Below, piece after piece: positions 1-13,429 of a DNA stretch of 64,000 nucleotides. Made by a program: the position numbers and the translations under genes. The notes under the pieces are model-generated. The model searched no databases, had not been told where the DNA came from, and was given only the letters and a program-made list of their open reading frames with translations. Position 1 is the stretch's first letter. The number at the start of each line of letters is the position of its first letter. The DNA is from Hyaloscypha bicolor E (Eukaryota > Ascomycota > Leotiomycetes > Helotiales > Hyaloscyphaceae), in NCBI RefSeq assembly GCF_002865645.1, contig NW_020194609.1:310001-374000 (forward strand). The letters are read 5' to 3'.

Positions 1-179
1 TCTAGTACTTTAATTTTATATATATTATAGTACTTAGATAGGCCTTAGGCTTCTAGAAGCTTAATTACTAGCCTTAGGCTAGCTAGCTTAGTGGATTTTA
101 GGGATACTAGATAAAGTATAGTAGAATTACTAGATTAGAATAGAAATACTAGCTAAGACTATATTTTTAGATAAATTAG
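1..179. other. RIP-mutated AT-rich flank of gypsy element G1
   Basis: Very AT-rich sequence with no open frame. It carries short inverted copies of gccttaggc (around 42-50 and 71-79). Its last bases, attag, immediately precede the 5' LTR of G1 and recur after the 3' LTR, so they are the likely target-site duplication. I recognise nothing else here. Confidence 0.5.
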
Positions 180-482
180 TATAATATAGTAGGCTATACT
201 TATTAAAAATTATATTATTTTAGCGGTTTTGAGGTTTAGGTTATATAATAAAGGCTATAGCCTTTTATATATAATTTACGGAAATTATATAAGAAAGCTA
301 GTTTTTCTATAGACTTAGAGAATAATTCTTTATAAGTATTTAATTAATTAAACTTTTATATACTATATACTATTTATACTTTACTATTTATACTTTTAAT
401 TTATTATTTTACTATTAAGTTACGTTTTATATTCTAGTATATTTTATATAGGTTTTTATCTTATTATAGTTTCTTTTCTATA
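180..482 (+). repeat. 5' LTR of G1
   Basis: 303 bp, near-identical in layout to the LTRs at 12,951-13,253, 21,503-21,805 (rc), 45,456-45,758 (rc) and 60,478-60,781, and to the solo LTR at 48,684-48,972. Differences between copies are mostly C/T and G/A, as RIP predicts. Confidence 0.9.
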
Positions 483-1329
483 TATTTTATAGTAAGTAAT
501 ATAGGAAGGATAGAAACTTTATAGTTAAGGTAATACTCTTATAAAGTTCTGAGGGGTATCTATAAGGCGGATTATTAGCTTAGTAAGTTAGGGGAGAAAA
601 AGGGCTATTATAATACCTTGAGCCTAAAGCCAAAATATTAAGGATATATAAGTATTAATCTTAGTATCTTATATTAATTTCTAATATATCTAGTAATTTG
701 AATATAAGTTAGCTATAAGATATAATTACTAGTATAGTATATAGGAGTAATAGAAATAGAGGCTAATTATAAAAGGAAAAGAAGTAGAAGAAATAAAATA
801 GGAAATATTATATTAAGATAATATAAGTTAGACCTTAGTTAGAAATAGACTTTAGTATACGGAAATAAAATTATATTATTAATTTATATATTATTTTTAG
901 TTATAGTAAAAGTCGGAATTAAAATAGCTTTAATCTTAGTAGTAAAGCTTACTTCTAAGTCTAAAGAAAATACCCAAAATAGGGAATGCTTTTAATTTTA
1001 AGTAAGATAATAAATAGAAATTAAAAAGAATTAAAAGGAAATCGGAAATAAGAAATTATATAAATAAATTAGAGAAGTCTCTAGAGAAAGGGAAGATTAT
1101 TAAGTAAAAATAATAAGGAGAATTTAGAGAAATTAGAGAAAATAGCAAAATTATTTTTATTATTTTTATTATTTTTATTTTTATTATATTTATTAATAAT
1201 ATTATAGAATATATCTAGTTTGGCAAAATTAAGGGAAAATATTATAGGCATTAAGCTAACGGAGCAGGAAAGAGAATATAAGTAATAGAAATAAAACTAG
1301 AAAAGCTACTACTTTATTATTACTAATAC

Positions 1330-2650
1330 TAAAACTCGAACCTTAACTATATCTATTATTATTAACCGGTTTCTCCCTAATTCCGGTTCCTAAATTAAAA
1401 GATATACTTAAATGGGAAATTAGCCCTTTAGAAATATTATTAATAGAAATTTCAGATACGGAAACTCTATAATTAGCTATAGAAGAAATTATTAAGATTA
1501 ATATAGCTAAAAATAAGTATATACTAGTACCGGATTTAAACCTGCTACTTGCGGGAGCTTCTAGAGTACTATAGTTTCAGGGAAGTAATATCTCTATATT
1601 CTTGAAATAGTATATAGATATATATAAGAACTATTATATTCCTAATAATACTAAAAGAGAGAGAATTATCTATTATATCTCTCCTATTTATAAGAATTAG
1701 ATTAAGGCTATACTAGAATACTATACTAATAATTCAGGAAATTACTAGAAAACCAAGTTCTTTAAGGCCTTACTAAAGAAATTTCGAGAATATAACTGGG
1801 AAATACTTAAAATTAGCTATAACTTTCTTAATTAGATTATTATATAAGCCTAGAATAAAGAAATCTCTTCTAAGTCTTATATTAATATATTTAATAAAAT
1901 ATTAAAGAAATTACTAAAAAAAAAAGAAATAGATAAAATTACTTAGTATCGAGAGTTTATAAGAGAATTATTTATTCTAATAAGGGATTATATTCTTAAG
2001 AATATAAATTTCGAGCCTATAGACGTTTCTACCTATAAATATAGTAAGATATATAAGAAGATAATAATATTCTATTAGTATAAAGAAAAGAAATACTATT
2101 TTAATATTACTAATAATTCAGATATATCTAGACTTAGATAAGAATACTTAAATATAGTAATCTATAATATAGTTTCTAAACCAGAAAATAATTATTCTTT
2201 ACTAGTTTCTTCTATTATACTTCTTAAAGCTATTATAAATATAGATAAGAAAAGAATCTAGCTTATAGCTAATTATATAAAACCTATTAAAAATAGTAAA
2301 CCTAAGAGAAATAATATTAACTAGCTAGTAAGAAGTCTAGAAAAACTATCTATTACTACTATAACTTAAGAGAACCTATAGAAATAACTTAATATAGCTA
2401 CTATTATAATTCGGAAAAATATTTATAGCTTACTTATATAGCCTAGCTAACTATAATAAGTATAATAGTATTAATAGCCTAGTAAGTATAATTCGGGTCT
2501 TTAAGGAAGATATATTAGAAGTTATAATAAAGGTTATAGAGAATACTATAATAGCTATAATAGTCGAGCTAGAATAAGTAAAGAATCTAGATAACTATAT
2601 TCTAGAGAAAGTTAGTCTTAAAAGTAATTAGAAAATACTATTTAAATTAA
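1330..2650 (+). pseudogene. G1 gag (RIP-degraded)
   Basis: The Gag capsid-type protein of the 13-kb gypsy element can be followed through many TAA/TAG codons. One frame around 1,540-2,140 gives a helical Gag-like stretch: a 'QFQGSNISIFL' segment (stops read as Gln), then 'YIDIYKNYYIP', then a region rich in Lys, Tyr and Ile. This resembles the fungal gypsy Gag pattern of a substrate phrase followed by a helical capsid core. The same block recurs in G2 (about 43,250-44,610, minus strand) and in G3 (about 61,620 to the window end). The start and end are approximate because no start codon or clean stop can be trusted after RIP. I could not see a zinc knuckle. Confidence 0.7.
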
Positions 2651-2839
2651 TATAGTCTATAGTATAGACCTAGAACTAAGAGAATAAATTTACTATAGGT
2701 ACTATAGTAGGAATAAGAATAATAATATTAATCTAGAATATATCTATATTTCTTAGTTCTATTACTTACTAATAAAAGAACTTATAAATTATAAATATAC
2801 TTACTAATTTAATAGAAGATAATATAAAGGGCTATTTAA

Positions 2840-5800
2840 GCCTAAATAAAAAAGTATTTCCTTTTTTCTTACTAGTAAACGCCGGTAGTTTAACTAAATT
2901 ATTTTCCAAGTCCGAGAAAGAAAATTTAACTATAACTTAAATACTCAATTTAAAAATATCTAGAGATTAATAAGAAATACCTAGTTTATTAAGTAAGAAA
3001 GAGAAAAGGGAACTAGCTAACCGGGATTTATATATAGAAATAAGTAAGTTATATCTAGGGAATCTAAATAGCCGCTTTACTTTAGGGGAAATTATATTAG
3101 AATTACTAATACTTCAGGTTCTAGAATTAATAAATAATACTAAGATTTGGCTATAAATAGCGTTTCTATTAATACTATAATAGGTTTCTTATTAAAGAGA
3201 AAGGGAAAAGAGATAGAAATAGCTAAAGACGTTTTCCGAAAACAAGTTAGAGCTAAAGAAAAGCTATCTTATATAAGAGGCTAAAAGAATATTACTTTAA
3301 GAAGTAATAGATAAGGGGATAGCCTAACTAAAAATATAGATATTAATACTTCCGGGAATAAATAAGACAAATTAGGGACCTAATATACTCTTAATTATAA
3401 TAAGTATAGAATTTCTAAAGTTAATAATATTCTAATAAAACTACTAAAGAAAGTAACTATCTTACTTCTAAAGACTTAGAAAAGAATAAGAATACTTATT
3501 AATATCTTAAAAATACTAGATCTAGCTATTATACTTTAAAACTAATAAATTAAGAATAATACTTCCTATTTTACTATCTTATAAATAGGAAATATTATTA
3601 TATTAAGTATAGTTAGATATACTAGAAAATCTATAGAACTAGTAGCTATAGCTTATATAATAGATAGAATATTTAAGGAATTAGAAATACTAGCTTAGGT
3701 ACCTAATACTAATAGAATTATTTAATTTAAAGGTAATAGTATTAATATTTAGATATTATTAGCTTATAAATATATTATATAAGCTCTATATCTCCGATTT
3801 ATATTTCGAGAACCTTAAGGAAGTATTAAATATAAAAAAATAATTAATATTAGAGCTAAAATTAATATTTTCCCTAAAAAGATTTCTAGAAATATTAGTA
3901 AAGTAATATATAATACTATAAATTATTAAATATCTACTATTACTAGAGCTAAATTTGGATTTACAGAAATAGTAAAGCTTAGAACTAAGGTTATAGATAG
4001 AGTAGGATATAAAAATATTTTTTTTCTAGTTAAAGGAGCTTTAAAGATCTTATTTAGTTAATTATTCTTAATAAAGATAAAGATAAATATTATATATTAG
4101 AGTAATAGTTTATAGGATAGAAGGTTTACTAATCCTAAAGATAACTAGAATACCTATACTATTATAATTATTTTACTTTTAAAAAATACCGGGAAATAGA
4201 AGAAAGTAATAGTTTAAAAGTACTAAGCTTCTAGAGTTAAGAAATTAAGTAATACGGAATAAGAAACTAATAGTAAAAAGGAAAAATAGAGCCTGGTATT
4301 ATAACCAGTAATAATATTAGGGGAAATAGAAAGATACTGGGATTTCTTATAAATTCTTTTATTTTGGATTTAGGAATTTAGGAAATTAATAATATTTTTA
4401 GAGAAACTAAAGTAGAAAAGGCTTTAATTAGAGTATTATTAAGAATAGTTCCGAAATTAATAGAAAAAAAAGTAAAAAGGGTATTAAGTAAAAATATTTC
4501 TAAAAAAAAGATAAAGTAGTATTTCCTAATAATAAAAGAATATATTCCCGAAACTAAGAAATATAGAACCCAAAATTAGGGAGAATTCTGGAATATATAA
4601 GAGCTTAAGGAAGATATATTAAAATACCGGACAAAAAGGCGCTTTTTATATCTAACTAGAAAGGAGCTAAATAAGAAGGTTATAAATTCCGGAGATTAGA
4701 GAAAAAAAGTATTAGAGAAAATAGCTATAGCTCTTAAAGAAAAAAATAATAACTATAGTTTATTTCTAGTTACGGAAGTATATAAAATAAAGAATAAGAA
4801 AATTTAACTAGTAGATATTAATAATAGAATTAGAGAAGGCTCTAGTAAATATCCGAACTAGTTTAAGAGATCTAAAGCTAGAGAATACTTATAGAAATAT
4901 ACTAGGAAATATAAAAACTATCTTTTACCGAGAATATTAGCTATTCTAAAAGATTTATAACTTATTTCGGAATATCTTAAATAATTAAATATTAGTAACT
5001 AGTTCTGGAAAGAGGAACTAGTTATATTTCGAGAATTAATAATTAATTAAGAAAATATAATTATATTTAATTAAAAGGAAATAAGAAAAGTTTATAAGGA
5101 TATTAGCCTACTTATTCTAATTAAAACTATTAAGTATAAAGCCTAGTAAGAAAAGAATTTCCTATATTCTAAAGCTCTAGTACTAGTAATAGTAAAAATA
5201 TTATTAGAATATCTAGATTATAAAGTTCTTGAAAAATATAATAGACCTTATTAAAATCTATAGTTCTTAGTTATAAAAAAGATTACTAGAACTTATAGAC
5301 TAATTAATACTATTATAAAAATGAATTTAGTAACCCTATAAGATACTAACTTATTTCCGTCTACTAATAAGATCTTAGAGAAATTTACTAGATATACTTA
5401 TATTTCTTTAATTAATTTCTTTTTTAGATATAATTAACTTATACTAGATACTTATAGTAGAGATTTAATTATATTTATAATATCTCTAGAACTATTAAGA
5501 ATAACTATACTATTTCAGGAAGCTACTAATTCCGTTATATAGTTTATATAGGTTATTATAGCTATTCTAGAGAATCTATTTCTCAAAATCGCTATATTAT
5601 TTATTAATAATATTAAAGTTAAGGGACCTTATATAAATTATAATAAGTAGCTTATTTTACCTGAAATTTGGTATTTTATATCTAAATATCTTTAAAACTT
5701 GAATATAATCTTAGATAAAATTAAATAAGCCAGAGCTAGTATTAGAGAAAAACTATAGTTCTATTATAATAGAATAATTATTATTAGATTTATTTATAAA

Positions 5801-8400
5801 GTACTTAGAAGAAGCCCTTTAAGCTTAGGAATTACTAAGATCTTAAGATAGAAGTATTATAATAATATAACTAAAAATAAGGCATTTATCGGAATTATTA
5901 TTTACTATTATATTTAGATTAAAGGCTTTATAATTATTACTAAACTCATTTATTACTTAATAAGAAAAAGTATAATATGGAACTAGAATAATAAATAAAA
6001 GCAAGCTATATAAATCCTTTAAGAAAAGCTTATTACTACTTTAATACTATATAAGTTATATTATAATTTATTAGAAAGTTAGGGAATAATTATATTAGTA
6101 GTAAATACTAGCCTAGATAAATAGAGCAAAACTCTTAGTTAATATAATAATAAAGAAAAAAAGAGAGTTATATAGTATAAGTCTAAAATCTGGAATAATA
6201 CTAAATAGAAATATAATATTACTAAAGGAAAATACCGAGAACTAGTAAAGTATTTATAAAAAATATAATTCTGGCTATATAAAGTTTACTTTATTCTTAA
6301 ACTAGATACTAATATACTTGTTATATAGCTAAGCAAAATAGCTATAGATCTTTCTAAAGCTCTAGTTACTTACTAGCTAGTATAAATTTAGTTATTTGAC
6401 TTTAAAGTCAAGTATATTAAAAGAACTAAGTATACTACTACTAATAAATTATTAAGATATCTATAGCAAGAAAGCAATATTAAAGATAACGAGAATATTA
6501 ATAAATAGTTAGTAATAGAGCTTAATATTATTAGAATAGTACTTATTAGGCAGAAAATTTAGATAAAGGAAATAGTTCCGGTTTAGTTACGTAATATTAT
6601 TTTAAGGAATTAGACTCCTAAGACCTTTATTAGATATTTGGATAATAGTATTTAGTTATTAGAGATTAATAATTAAAGCCTTACTATATCTAAAAGCAAA
6701 TTAGTAATATTAAAAAATATTAAAATCCGGAAATTATATAATAAAGGCCATAGCCTTTTATATATAATTACTAGTAAAATAATAGACAATAATACTAACT
6801 CTTATACTTTACTTAATAACCTAACTATTTTATTAGATTTCTTAAATAATAGCTATTCCAAATAATACTAAAATATTATATAATATCTTATAATACTCTC
6901 TAGACTAGAAGAAATATCTAGGGCCAAGTTTTAAAAGTTAAGTAGAGAAGCTTTAAATTATAATATAAGAGATTAATTACTATAGAGAATTATATCTAAA
7001 GTATATTTGCCTTAACTTATTATTAATAATTAAGAGTAAAGAGAAATTATTATTAAAGAGCTATATAATAAGATTAGATATATTAGAAAAGAAAGTACTT
7101 TTTACTTAGTAGCTAGTTATTATTACTAAGAAGATTATTATAACTATATATAAAAATATATTAATACTTATAAGGTCTATTAGTATAAAAATAAAAGAAA
7201 ATAAGAAAAAGCTCTATATCTAATAAAAGCTATATTTCTTTTCTATTACTTTAGGATTAATATAGTTAAATTACTAGACTATAAAAGATATAACTTACTA
7301 GTTATTACTAGAGACAACTTCTTAAGGTAAATTAAGGCTAGATCTTTAAAGAATCTAACTAGTAAGAAGATTACTAAGTTTATTTAGGAAGAAATTATTT
7401 ATAGATATAATTTATTTAGATAGCTTAAGGTAAATAGCGGATCAGAATTTAAAGAAGTAGTAATTCGAGAACTTAATAAGCTAGGAATTAATAGAATTAT
7501 TATTTTAGCTTATAATTTCAAAGGAAATAGTATAATTAGAAGAGGATATTAACTAATTATTTAGGTATTTATTATATTTATAATAGATAGAAAGAAGCCT
7601 TAGGTAGATTTACTATTATATATTCTATTTACTAACTAAATTACTATATATAAACTAACTAGATTTACTTCTTTTTATATAATCTATAGTAGAGAAGCTA
7701 TATTATCTATAAAAATATACTTTCTAACCTAAAGAATATTTAGATAAAATAAAGTTTATAATAGAGAAATACTTCTAGAGATATATATAAAGCAAATATA
7801 AATAAGAGATAAAGATATTAAAGAAGCCAGAATAAAAAAAAATAGAAAATACCGAGAGGAAAAGAAGTAATTTAATACTATTTATTAGATTTATTTAAAG
7901 CCTATTTCCGAAAAAAATCTAGTTCTTATATATAATATTAAATTAATAAATTAAGATAAGTTAAGAAATATAAAGCTATTATATTACTAGCTTAGCCCGT
8001 ATAAAGTGAGATATACGGATTAACTAAAAGGATATTATATACTAGAAGAACTTAATAGTACTATATTTTAAAGAATATATATCGGAAATTAACTTAAGTA
8101 GTTTATTAAAAGAAATAAATTCTGGTATTTCCCTAAAAATAAAGTTAATAACAAGTATATACCTATAAATAAATATTTTAAAATAGATATAGAACTAGAA
8201 AAAAAAGTAGTTATAAAATACTATAAGTAAAATAGTATTTAGGAAATTAAGAAAGCTACTAGTATTATTATTATATTTCTAGAATTACCGGAATTAGAAA
8301 AAAGTAAAAGTAATATTTTCCTTTATAAGAGAACTAAGAAGGAAATATCTAATAATAGAAGCTTTTCTTAACCTGAAATAAAGCTTATTATCTTTAATTC
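2840..8400 (+). pseudogene. G1 pol: protease?/RT/RNase H/integrase (RIP-degraded)
   Basis: Polyprotein for reverse transcription and integration, inactivated by dozens of stops. Reading through them gives clear Ty3/gypsy landmarks. The RT active site at 5,600-5,611 reads FINN followed by IKVKGP, the RIP-altered form of the FVDD box of this fungal gypsy lineage. RNase H-region text 'LDTNILVIQLS' lies near 6,301 and 'LFDFKVKYIK' near 6,395. The integrase core has 'VITRDNF' near 7,300 and 'VNSGSEFKEV' near 7,430-7,460, followed by an 'IILAYNFKGNS' segment that matches the usual 'AYHPQANG' position. The domain order RT-RNase H-integrase is diagnostic of Ty3/gypsy. The protease is expected at 2,840-4,000, but I could not identify its active site. 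Both aspartates of the RT box became Asn (GAT to AAT), as RIP predicts. Confidence 0.85.
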
Positions 8401-8559
8401 CTTATATATTTTTTGAATTTTCCTTCTACTATTTATTTAATAATTTTAGAAAGTATTATTTATATTAGACTATTATTCTGGAATCGGGACGAGCTTTATT
8501 ATTATATTATTTCTTATTATTATCTAATTATTTATTACTAGATAGTATTCCTAATATGA

Positions 8560-9290
8560 TAAGATGTTCAATTACTAGACATCTTAGAAATCAAAAATAA
8601 TAAAGTAATTTCTTTTAGTATTACAAATAACAAATAGGAAAAGTTAAAAAGGTTACTTTACATCAAACTTTTAAATTCCCCCCAACTATAAGTAAAAAAA
8701 ATAATACTTATATTTTTAGAATGATAGAGAATAAAAAAAAAAAAAAAAAAAAAAAAAAAACTAAGATTAATACTGCCATTAATAGACCTACCTCTGCCTA
8801 TACGTTACGAACATTAAAGTAACCACTCCTACTATTAATATCAACATACAACGGTAAAACTATCAATACTTAAAAGCCAGCGGCTATAGTTTCAGAGTGA
8901 AATACATAGGTTTACGATATGTTCTAAAGAACGAATCTTATATAGAAATAAAAACATATAAATACGGATACTTATCACATATTGATTACCGCGCATTGAA
9001 ATTCTTGGAGAGAAATTAGATATTAAAATTAATCATAGAAAATACACTCTTTTACCATACCACACTCTATTTTGCGCGACTCATAAACATATTTCTTGTA
9101 GTTAGCTAGAAACTAATTACTTTTTCTAAGAACGCTAGTAAAAGTGCGATTTGAACTATGTCGTTATGATTGAATTATTTCCTATTATTAAATATTATCT
9201 AAGTAATTAAAAAGAGATATTTGGAATACTATATCCTTAATACTAATCTTAGGATACCGTAATTTTTTTATATTCTATATTAAATGTTAA
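8560..9290 (+). other. RIP-poor segment inside G1, between pol and the extra ORF
   Basis: About 730 bp that still contains many CA and TG dinucleotides, including a C6 run near 8,682 and the words cacac and gcgcgac, whereas sequence on both sides has almost none. It includes a run of 28 A (8,733-8,760). It is not foreign to the element: with gaps it lines up with the reverse complement of about 36,440-37,330 in G2. For example, the flank gatttctaagat...ctagtaat and a block near 9,180-9,240 are shared, but the G2 version is heavily RIPed. No convincing open frame is seen. It may be a diverged untranslated spacer that was too dissimilar to its paralogues to be RIPed. Confidence 0.65.
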
Positions 9291-10200
9291 TAAATTATCC
9301 AAATTTAATAATAATAGTTATAAATCCTATTTATAGTTCGTATTAATTCTTCTTTCTATATATCTTAATATCTTTAGTATTACCTTTATAAATATAGATA
9401 TTACTTTAAAGTTCTAACTAACTAAATAGTTTTATATTATATAAAGTCGATTTTAATAAGTATTAAATAAATATAATTAGCCTTTAGAAGAGATATAAAT
9501 TAGTTTCGAAAGAAGTAATACCTTATTTTAAGTTATTTCTTAATTCTATTATTCTAATTTCTTTTTTATTAATACTTATTTTATATTTTCCTAATATCTT
9601 TAGTATACTTATATACCTTATTTTTTATATATTTCCTATATTATTTCTCTTCTTTTATACTATTCTTTAAGTTAATAGAAATGTTTCTAAATAAATAAAG
9701 AGTTAGGGCATGCCTATATTATAAAATTTTTATTATTTTCTTCTATATTCTAATACTTTAGATATTACTATTATACCTATATTTCTATTATATTACTTTC
9801 TTGTTTTTTTATTATTACTATTTAGTTTAACTTGCCTTAATTATTTCCTAGATTATATTTCCTTAAATATATATATTTATATTCTTTTTTATAGTAAAAG
9901 CCTAACTTTATATTTTATTTTTTATAATTATTTCTAATTTATAATTATATTACCTTAAATAAACCTAATTATTATATTTACTTTCCCTATTATATATACT
10001 ACTATTTTAGCTTTATTTTTTTACTAGGAAAAAAGAAAAACTCGAATATATATAATATCTTTATATAATTCAAGACTATTCTAATTTACTTTTTGTTTTG
10101 AAATATACTTAAAAGAAATTCTTATAACCTCGAGAACCTTTAATTTTATAACCTATAACTATTATACTAATAATATCTTTATAACTTATTAAGAATAATA
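9291..10200. other. Spacer of G1 upstream of the extra ORF
   Basis: RIPed, pyrimidine-rich on the + strand, no recognisable coding signal on either strand. The reverse complement of 35,590-36,420 in G2 is the same sequence, which shows that the spacer belongs to the 13-kb element and is not a later insertion in one copy. Confidence 0.55.
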
Positions 10201-12900
10201 AAATAGCTAAAATATAGATTTCTTAAGCTAGTAAAGCGTAATAGCTAGTTCTTATAAGCTATAATATTATTAAAAGCTTATAGATTAATAGTATTAAAGT
10301 TTAAAGTATTAAAGGAGCTTGGGTAATTATAGAAGGCTTACTAATACTAGAAAAAATAGCTATAATTACCGAATTTAATATAAATGTTCTAGATAAGCTA
10401 AGTAATATATATAATAAGCTCTTAAAGTAGAAAACCTTTATTAGAGATAGAACTAGACTGGAATTAACTAAGAAGAAGCTAAAGAATTACTAAGCTAATA
10501 ATAGGGAATTCGAGAATATTATTAAAGGTATTTCTAAAGGCAAATAAGAGAAGCTTAATAAAATTAAGACTATAGTAAATAGTCTGGAAACTAAGGATTA
10601 GAATGGAATTATACTATATAATAAAGCCTTTAGCTAATATATTAATAATATCTATAATAACCTTAGTAAAAATATCTATAAGAAGTTATATTTTCTCTTT
10701 AAAACAAAAGCTTTAGTATACGAAGCTATTTAGTTAATTAATAAAGCTACTTTAGAATATATTAAGAATAAGAAATATTAGAATACTAGTATATTTACTA
10801 AATTAGATATTACTAAGATATTCAAATATACTAAAGCTATTTCGGAACCTGAAGAATTAGAGTTTAAGCTACTATTAGCTAATAACCTTAAAGCTAGATA
10901 GTATATTTTTAATACTTCCGGAATTCTAATTAAAGGAGCTTATAATAACGAGCCTTTTCCTGCTTTCCGAGATAAGCCTAAAAAATAGGCTCCTATTATA
11001 ATTTTAGCTTTAGCTTAACTAGATCTAGCTAAGAAAAATAGAGCTAATTTAATAAAGCCTAGTAAGAAAGCTAGTAGAACTAGTAAGACTAGTAAAACTA
11101 GTATAACTAGATAAGAAGAATCTGGCAAAAATAGAGAGTAAGCTAAGCCTAAAATTTCTAATAAATAGTAAAGATCTAAGTACTAGACTAAATATAAGAT
11201 TAGTAAAATAGAGGAAAGTAAAAAGGAATTCTCTATTCTAAAGAAAAAGATACTATCTAAAAAGATTTCCTTAATTATATCTAGAATTAAGAAGCGGAAA
11301 ACTAAGGATATTATATCCAGAGAACTTAATAGTAATATTAAGTATATCTATAAAATACTAGCTAAATAGAAATTAATACTTACTTAGTAGGATAAGTATA
11401 CTTTTAAGGAAATATATAGCGGCGTTTTGGGACCTATTTATAAGCGAGAATACTATAGGGTTACTAATAGATTCCTTAAAGCTCCCTATATAGTATATAT
11501 TTAGTAGCTTACTAATACTCTCTTTATTAATATATAAGAAATTAAGGATACTCTAAAGCTAGTTACTAAAATCTATAAAGTTACTAAAGGCAAGAAGTAT
11601 ATTTCTATTACTTGAGTAAATAAGGAAATACGGGATTTCTTTTTTAAGATTTAGGAAATTAAGAAATATAGATATAAGTACTATATTTCTAATTAATTCC
11701 GCCCTAATCTATAACTTTAATTCGTTACTATAGTTCCTATTCCTGAGTCTAGTACTATTAATCTGGGTATAAATAGCTATATTTATAAGAAGAATTACCT
11801 AAAGTAAATTAAGAAGCTTAGTATTCGAGAACTCTTAATAGAGGAAATAAAGATATTATAGTTCTATTTCCGGAAAGATAATATATTAAAGTATAAAGAT
11901 CTTAGTAATAGCTACTTTACCTTAGTCTCTTAATTTTTAATAGCAGATCTATTAATATAGCTCGGATTCTATAAGGTATTAAATAAGTATTCTATTTATC
12001 TAGTTACTTACTTTTAGCTAGTCTAATACTTTATTTCTGGAAATATTAATTATAATTAGTATAAAGGTAATACTAAAGATCTAGCTATTACTAAAACTTT
12101 AAGTAGCGAATTTTACCTTAGTAAAGAGTATTAGAATATTGGCTATATTTTTCTTATAGACCGTAAAAAGGCTACTACCTTTAGTAAGAAGTTCTTTAAA
12201 GATATTAATTACTTCTCTATTTCCGATAAATTTGAGCTAGAAGTAGCTAAGAAATTAAGCGAGTATTTACTAAAGGTAGTAGAAGGAAAAACTTCGAGTA
12301 TAATCTATATAATTAGATAAATAAATGCCTTTAGCTAGATAATCTATAAGTCTGGAATTATAAGAAAGCATTAATTCTCGAATAATATATAAATTAAAGA
12401 ATAGCTTAATAATAATTTACTACTTAATAGGCCTTTTACTATAATTCTAATAAGTCTAGTTACTATTAAAAATAGAATATATGAAAATAGAGTTTCCTAT
12501 AAAATTATTAAAGCTTCTTATTTAGAGCTTTTCCCTCTTACTAAAGATTAATTTAAGAATACTATAGATAATACGAAATTCAAAGAAGCTATTTATTTGA
12601 AGTATATTAGTGCGATTTATAATATAATTTACTATAATAAGCCTTTTTAATATCCTATAATAAAGGCAGAAATTAAGTAATAGTTAAAGGCAAATACTAA
12701 TAAATATAGAGAACTATATTAGATTTAGTATAAGAATATAGTTAAGCGGGTTCGGGTTACTTTTAAGCAAGTTCGGAAATATGAAATAAGATTATTTAAG
12801 AGTAATAAGTCTTATTTTAGGTATATAGAGAAGAAATTAGATTAGCTAATAAAGGAGAATTCTAATTATTTTATTATTTCGGACTCTAAATAGAATTTTT
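10200..12900 (+). pseudogene. Extra ORF between pol and 3' LTR of G1, unknown function
   Basis: I do not recognise this protein. One frame is strongly protein-like over nearly 900 codons once TAA/TAG are read as former Gln codons. The first part (about 10,230-10,860) is Lys/Leu/Ile-rich and could form a coiled coil. A Ser/Thr/Lys-rich low-complexity stretch ('SKKASRTSKTSKTS') lies at about 11,060-11,110. A mixed, more globular region follows to about 12,900, just before the LTR. I see no reverse transcriptase, integrase, chromodomain or clear membrane segment. G2 carries the same ORF, split by the 11-kb insert (34,836-35,570 and 21,830-23,812), so it is a regular part of this element family. 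It sits in the position where some retroelements carry an envelope-like or accessory gene, but nothing visible supports an envelope role. Confidence 0.6.
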
Positions 12901-12950
12901 CTATTATTTTTAGTACTTAGGAGATAAGTATAAATAAATAAGAAGTCAGA

Positions 12951-13253
12951 TATAGTATAGCAGGCCATATTTATTAAAAATTATATTATTTTAGTAGTTT
13001 TGAGATTTAGGTTATATAATAAAGGCTATAGCCTTTTATATATAACTTGCAGAAATTATATAAGAAAGCTAGTTTTTCTATAAACTTAGAGAATAATTCT
13101 TTATAAGTATTTAATTAATTGAGCTTTTATATACTATATACTATTTATACTTTACTATTTATACTTTTAATTTATTATTTTACTATTAAGTTATGTTTTA
13201 TACTCTGGTATACTTTATATGGGTTTTTGTCTTATTATAGTTTCCCTTCTATA
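12951..13253 (+). repeat. 3' LTR of G1
   Basis: 303 bp, same length as the 5' LTR at 180-482 and alignable end to end. The following bases ttag repeat the end of the 5' flank. Confidence 0.9.
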
Positions 13254-13429
13254 TTAGCTATTAAGGATACTAGCAAATATCTCTTTTAGGCAAATATATA
13301 TTATATAATAATTATAGGCTAGTTACTTATATAACTATACCTACTATATTTAGCTCCGGCTATTTATACTATATTTTTCTTTCTATTATATTTAATTATA
13401 ATAAAATATAATCGCATTTAATATAATAT

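Larger units (their letters stand above)
180..13253 (+). mobile_element. Ty3/gypsy LTR retrotransposon G1, complete, RIP-inactivated
   Basis: A 13,074-bp element bounded by direct LTRs of 303 bp (180-482 and 12,951-13,253). The order is LTR, untranslated leader (483 to about 1,330), gag, pol, a low-RIP segment, a spacer, an extra ORF, LTR. The target duplication is ttag or attag (175-179; 13,253-13,257), ambiguous by one base because it abuts the LTR end. LTR ends now read ta...ta, as expected if TG...CA was mutated by RIP. The pol motifs (RT, RNase H, integrase) place it in Ty3/gypsy. Thirteen kilobases is long for a fungal gypsy element, usually 5-8 kb; the excess is the roughly 4.4 kb between pol and the 3' LTR. 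Every frame is broken by TAA/TAG, so it cannot be autonomous. G2 (minus strand) and G3 are other copies in this window. Confidence 0.9.

Noticed and set aside
8733..8760. A28 run as the poly(A) tail of a LINE or processed transcript
   Set aside because: No target duplication or coding body upstream other than gypsy pol, and G2 has a purine-rich tract at the matching place, so it is part of the 13-kb element.
8996..9008. tgaaattcttgga, a 13-base match to a conserved small-subunit rRNA motif, in the RIP-poor segment
   Set aside because: Flanking sequence on both sides does not continue as rRNA, and the segment aligns instead to the G2 spacer. Treated as chance.
8560..9290. Mitochondrial DNA insertion (numt) because of AT-rich, un-RIPed composition
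   Set aside because: Homology to G2 explains its presence, and no mitochondrial gene or tRNA is recognisable.
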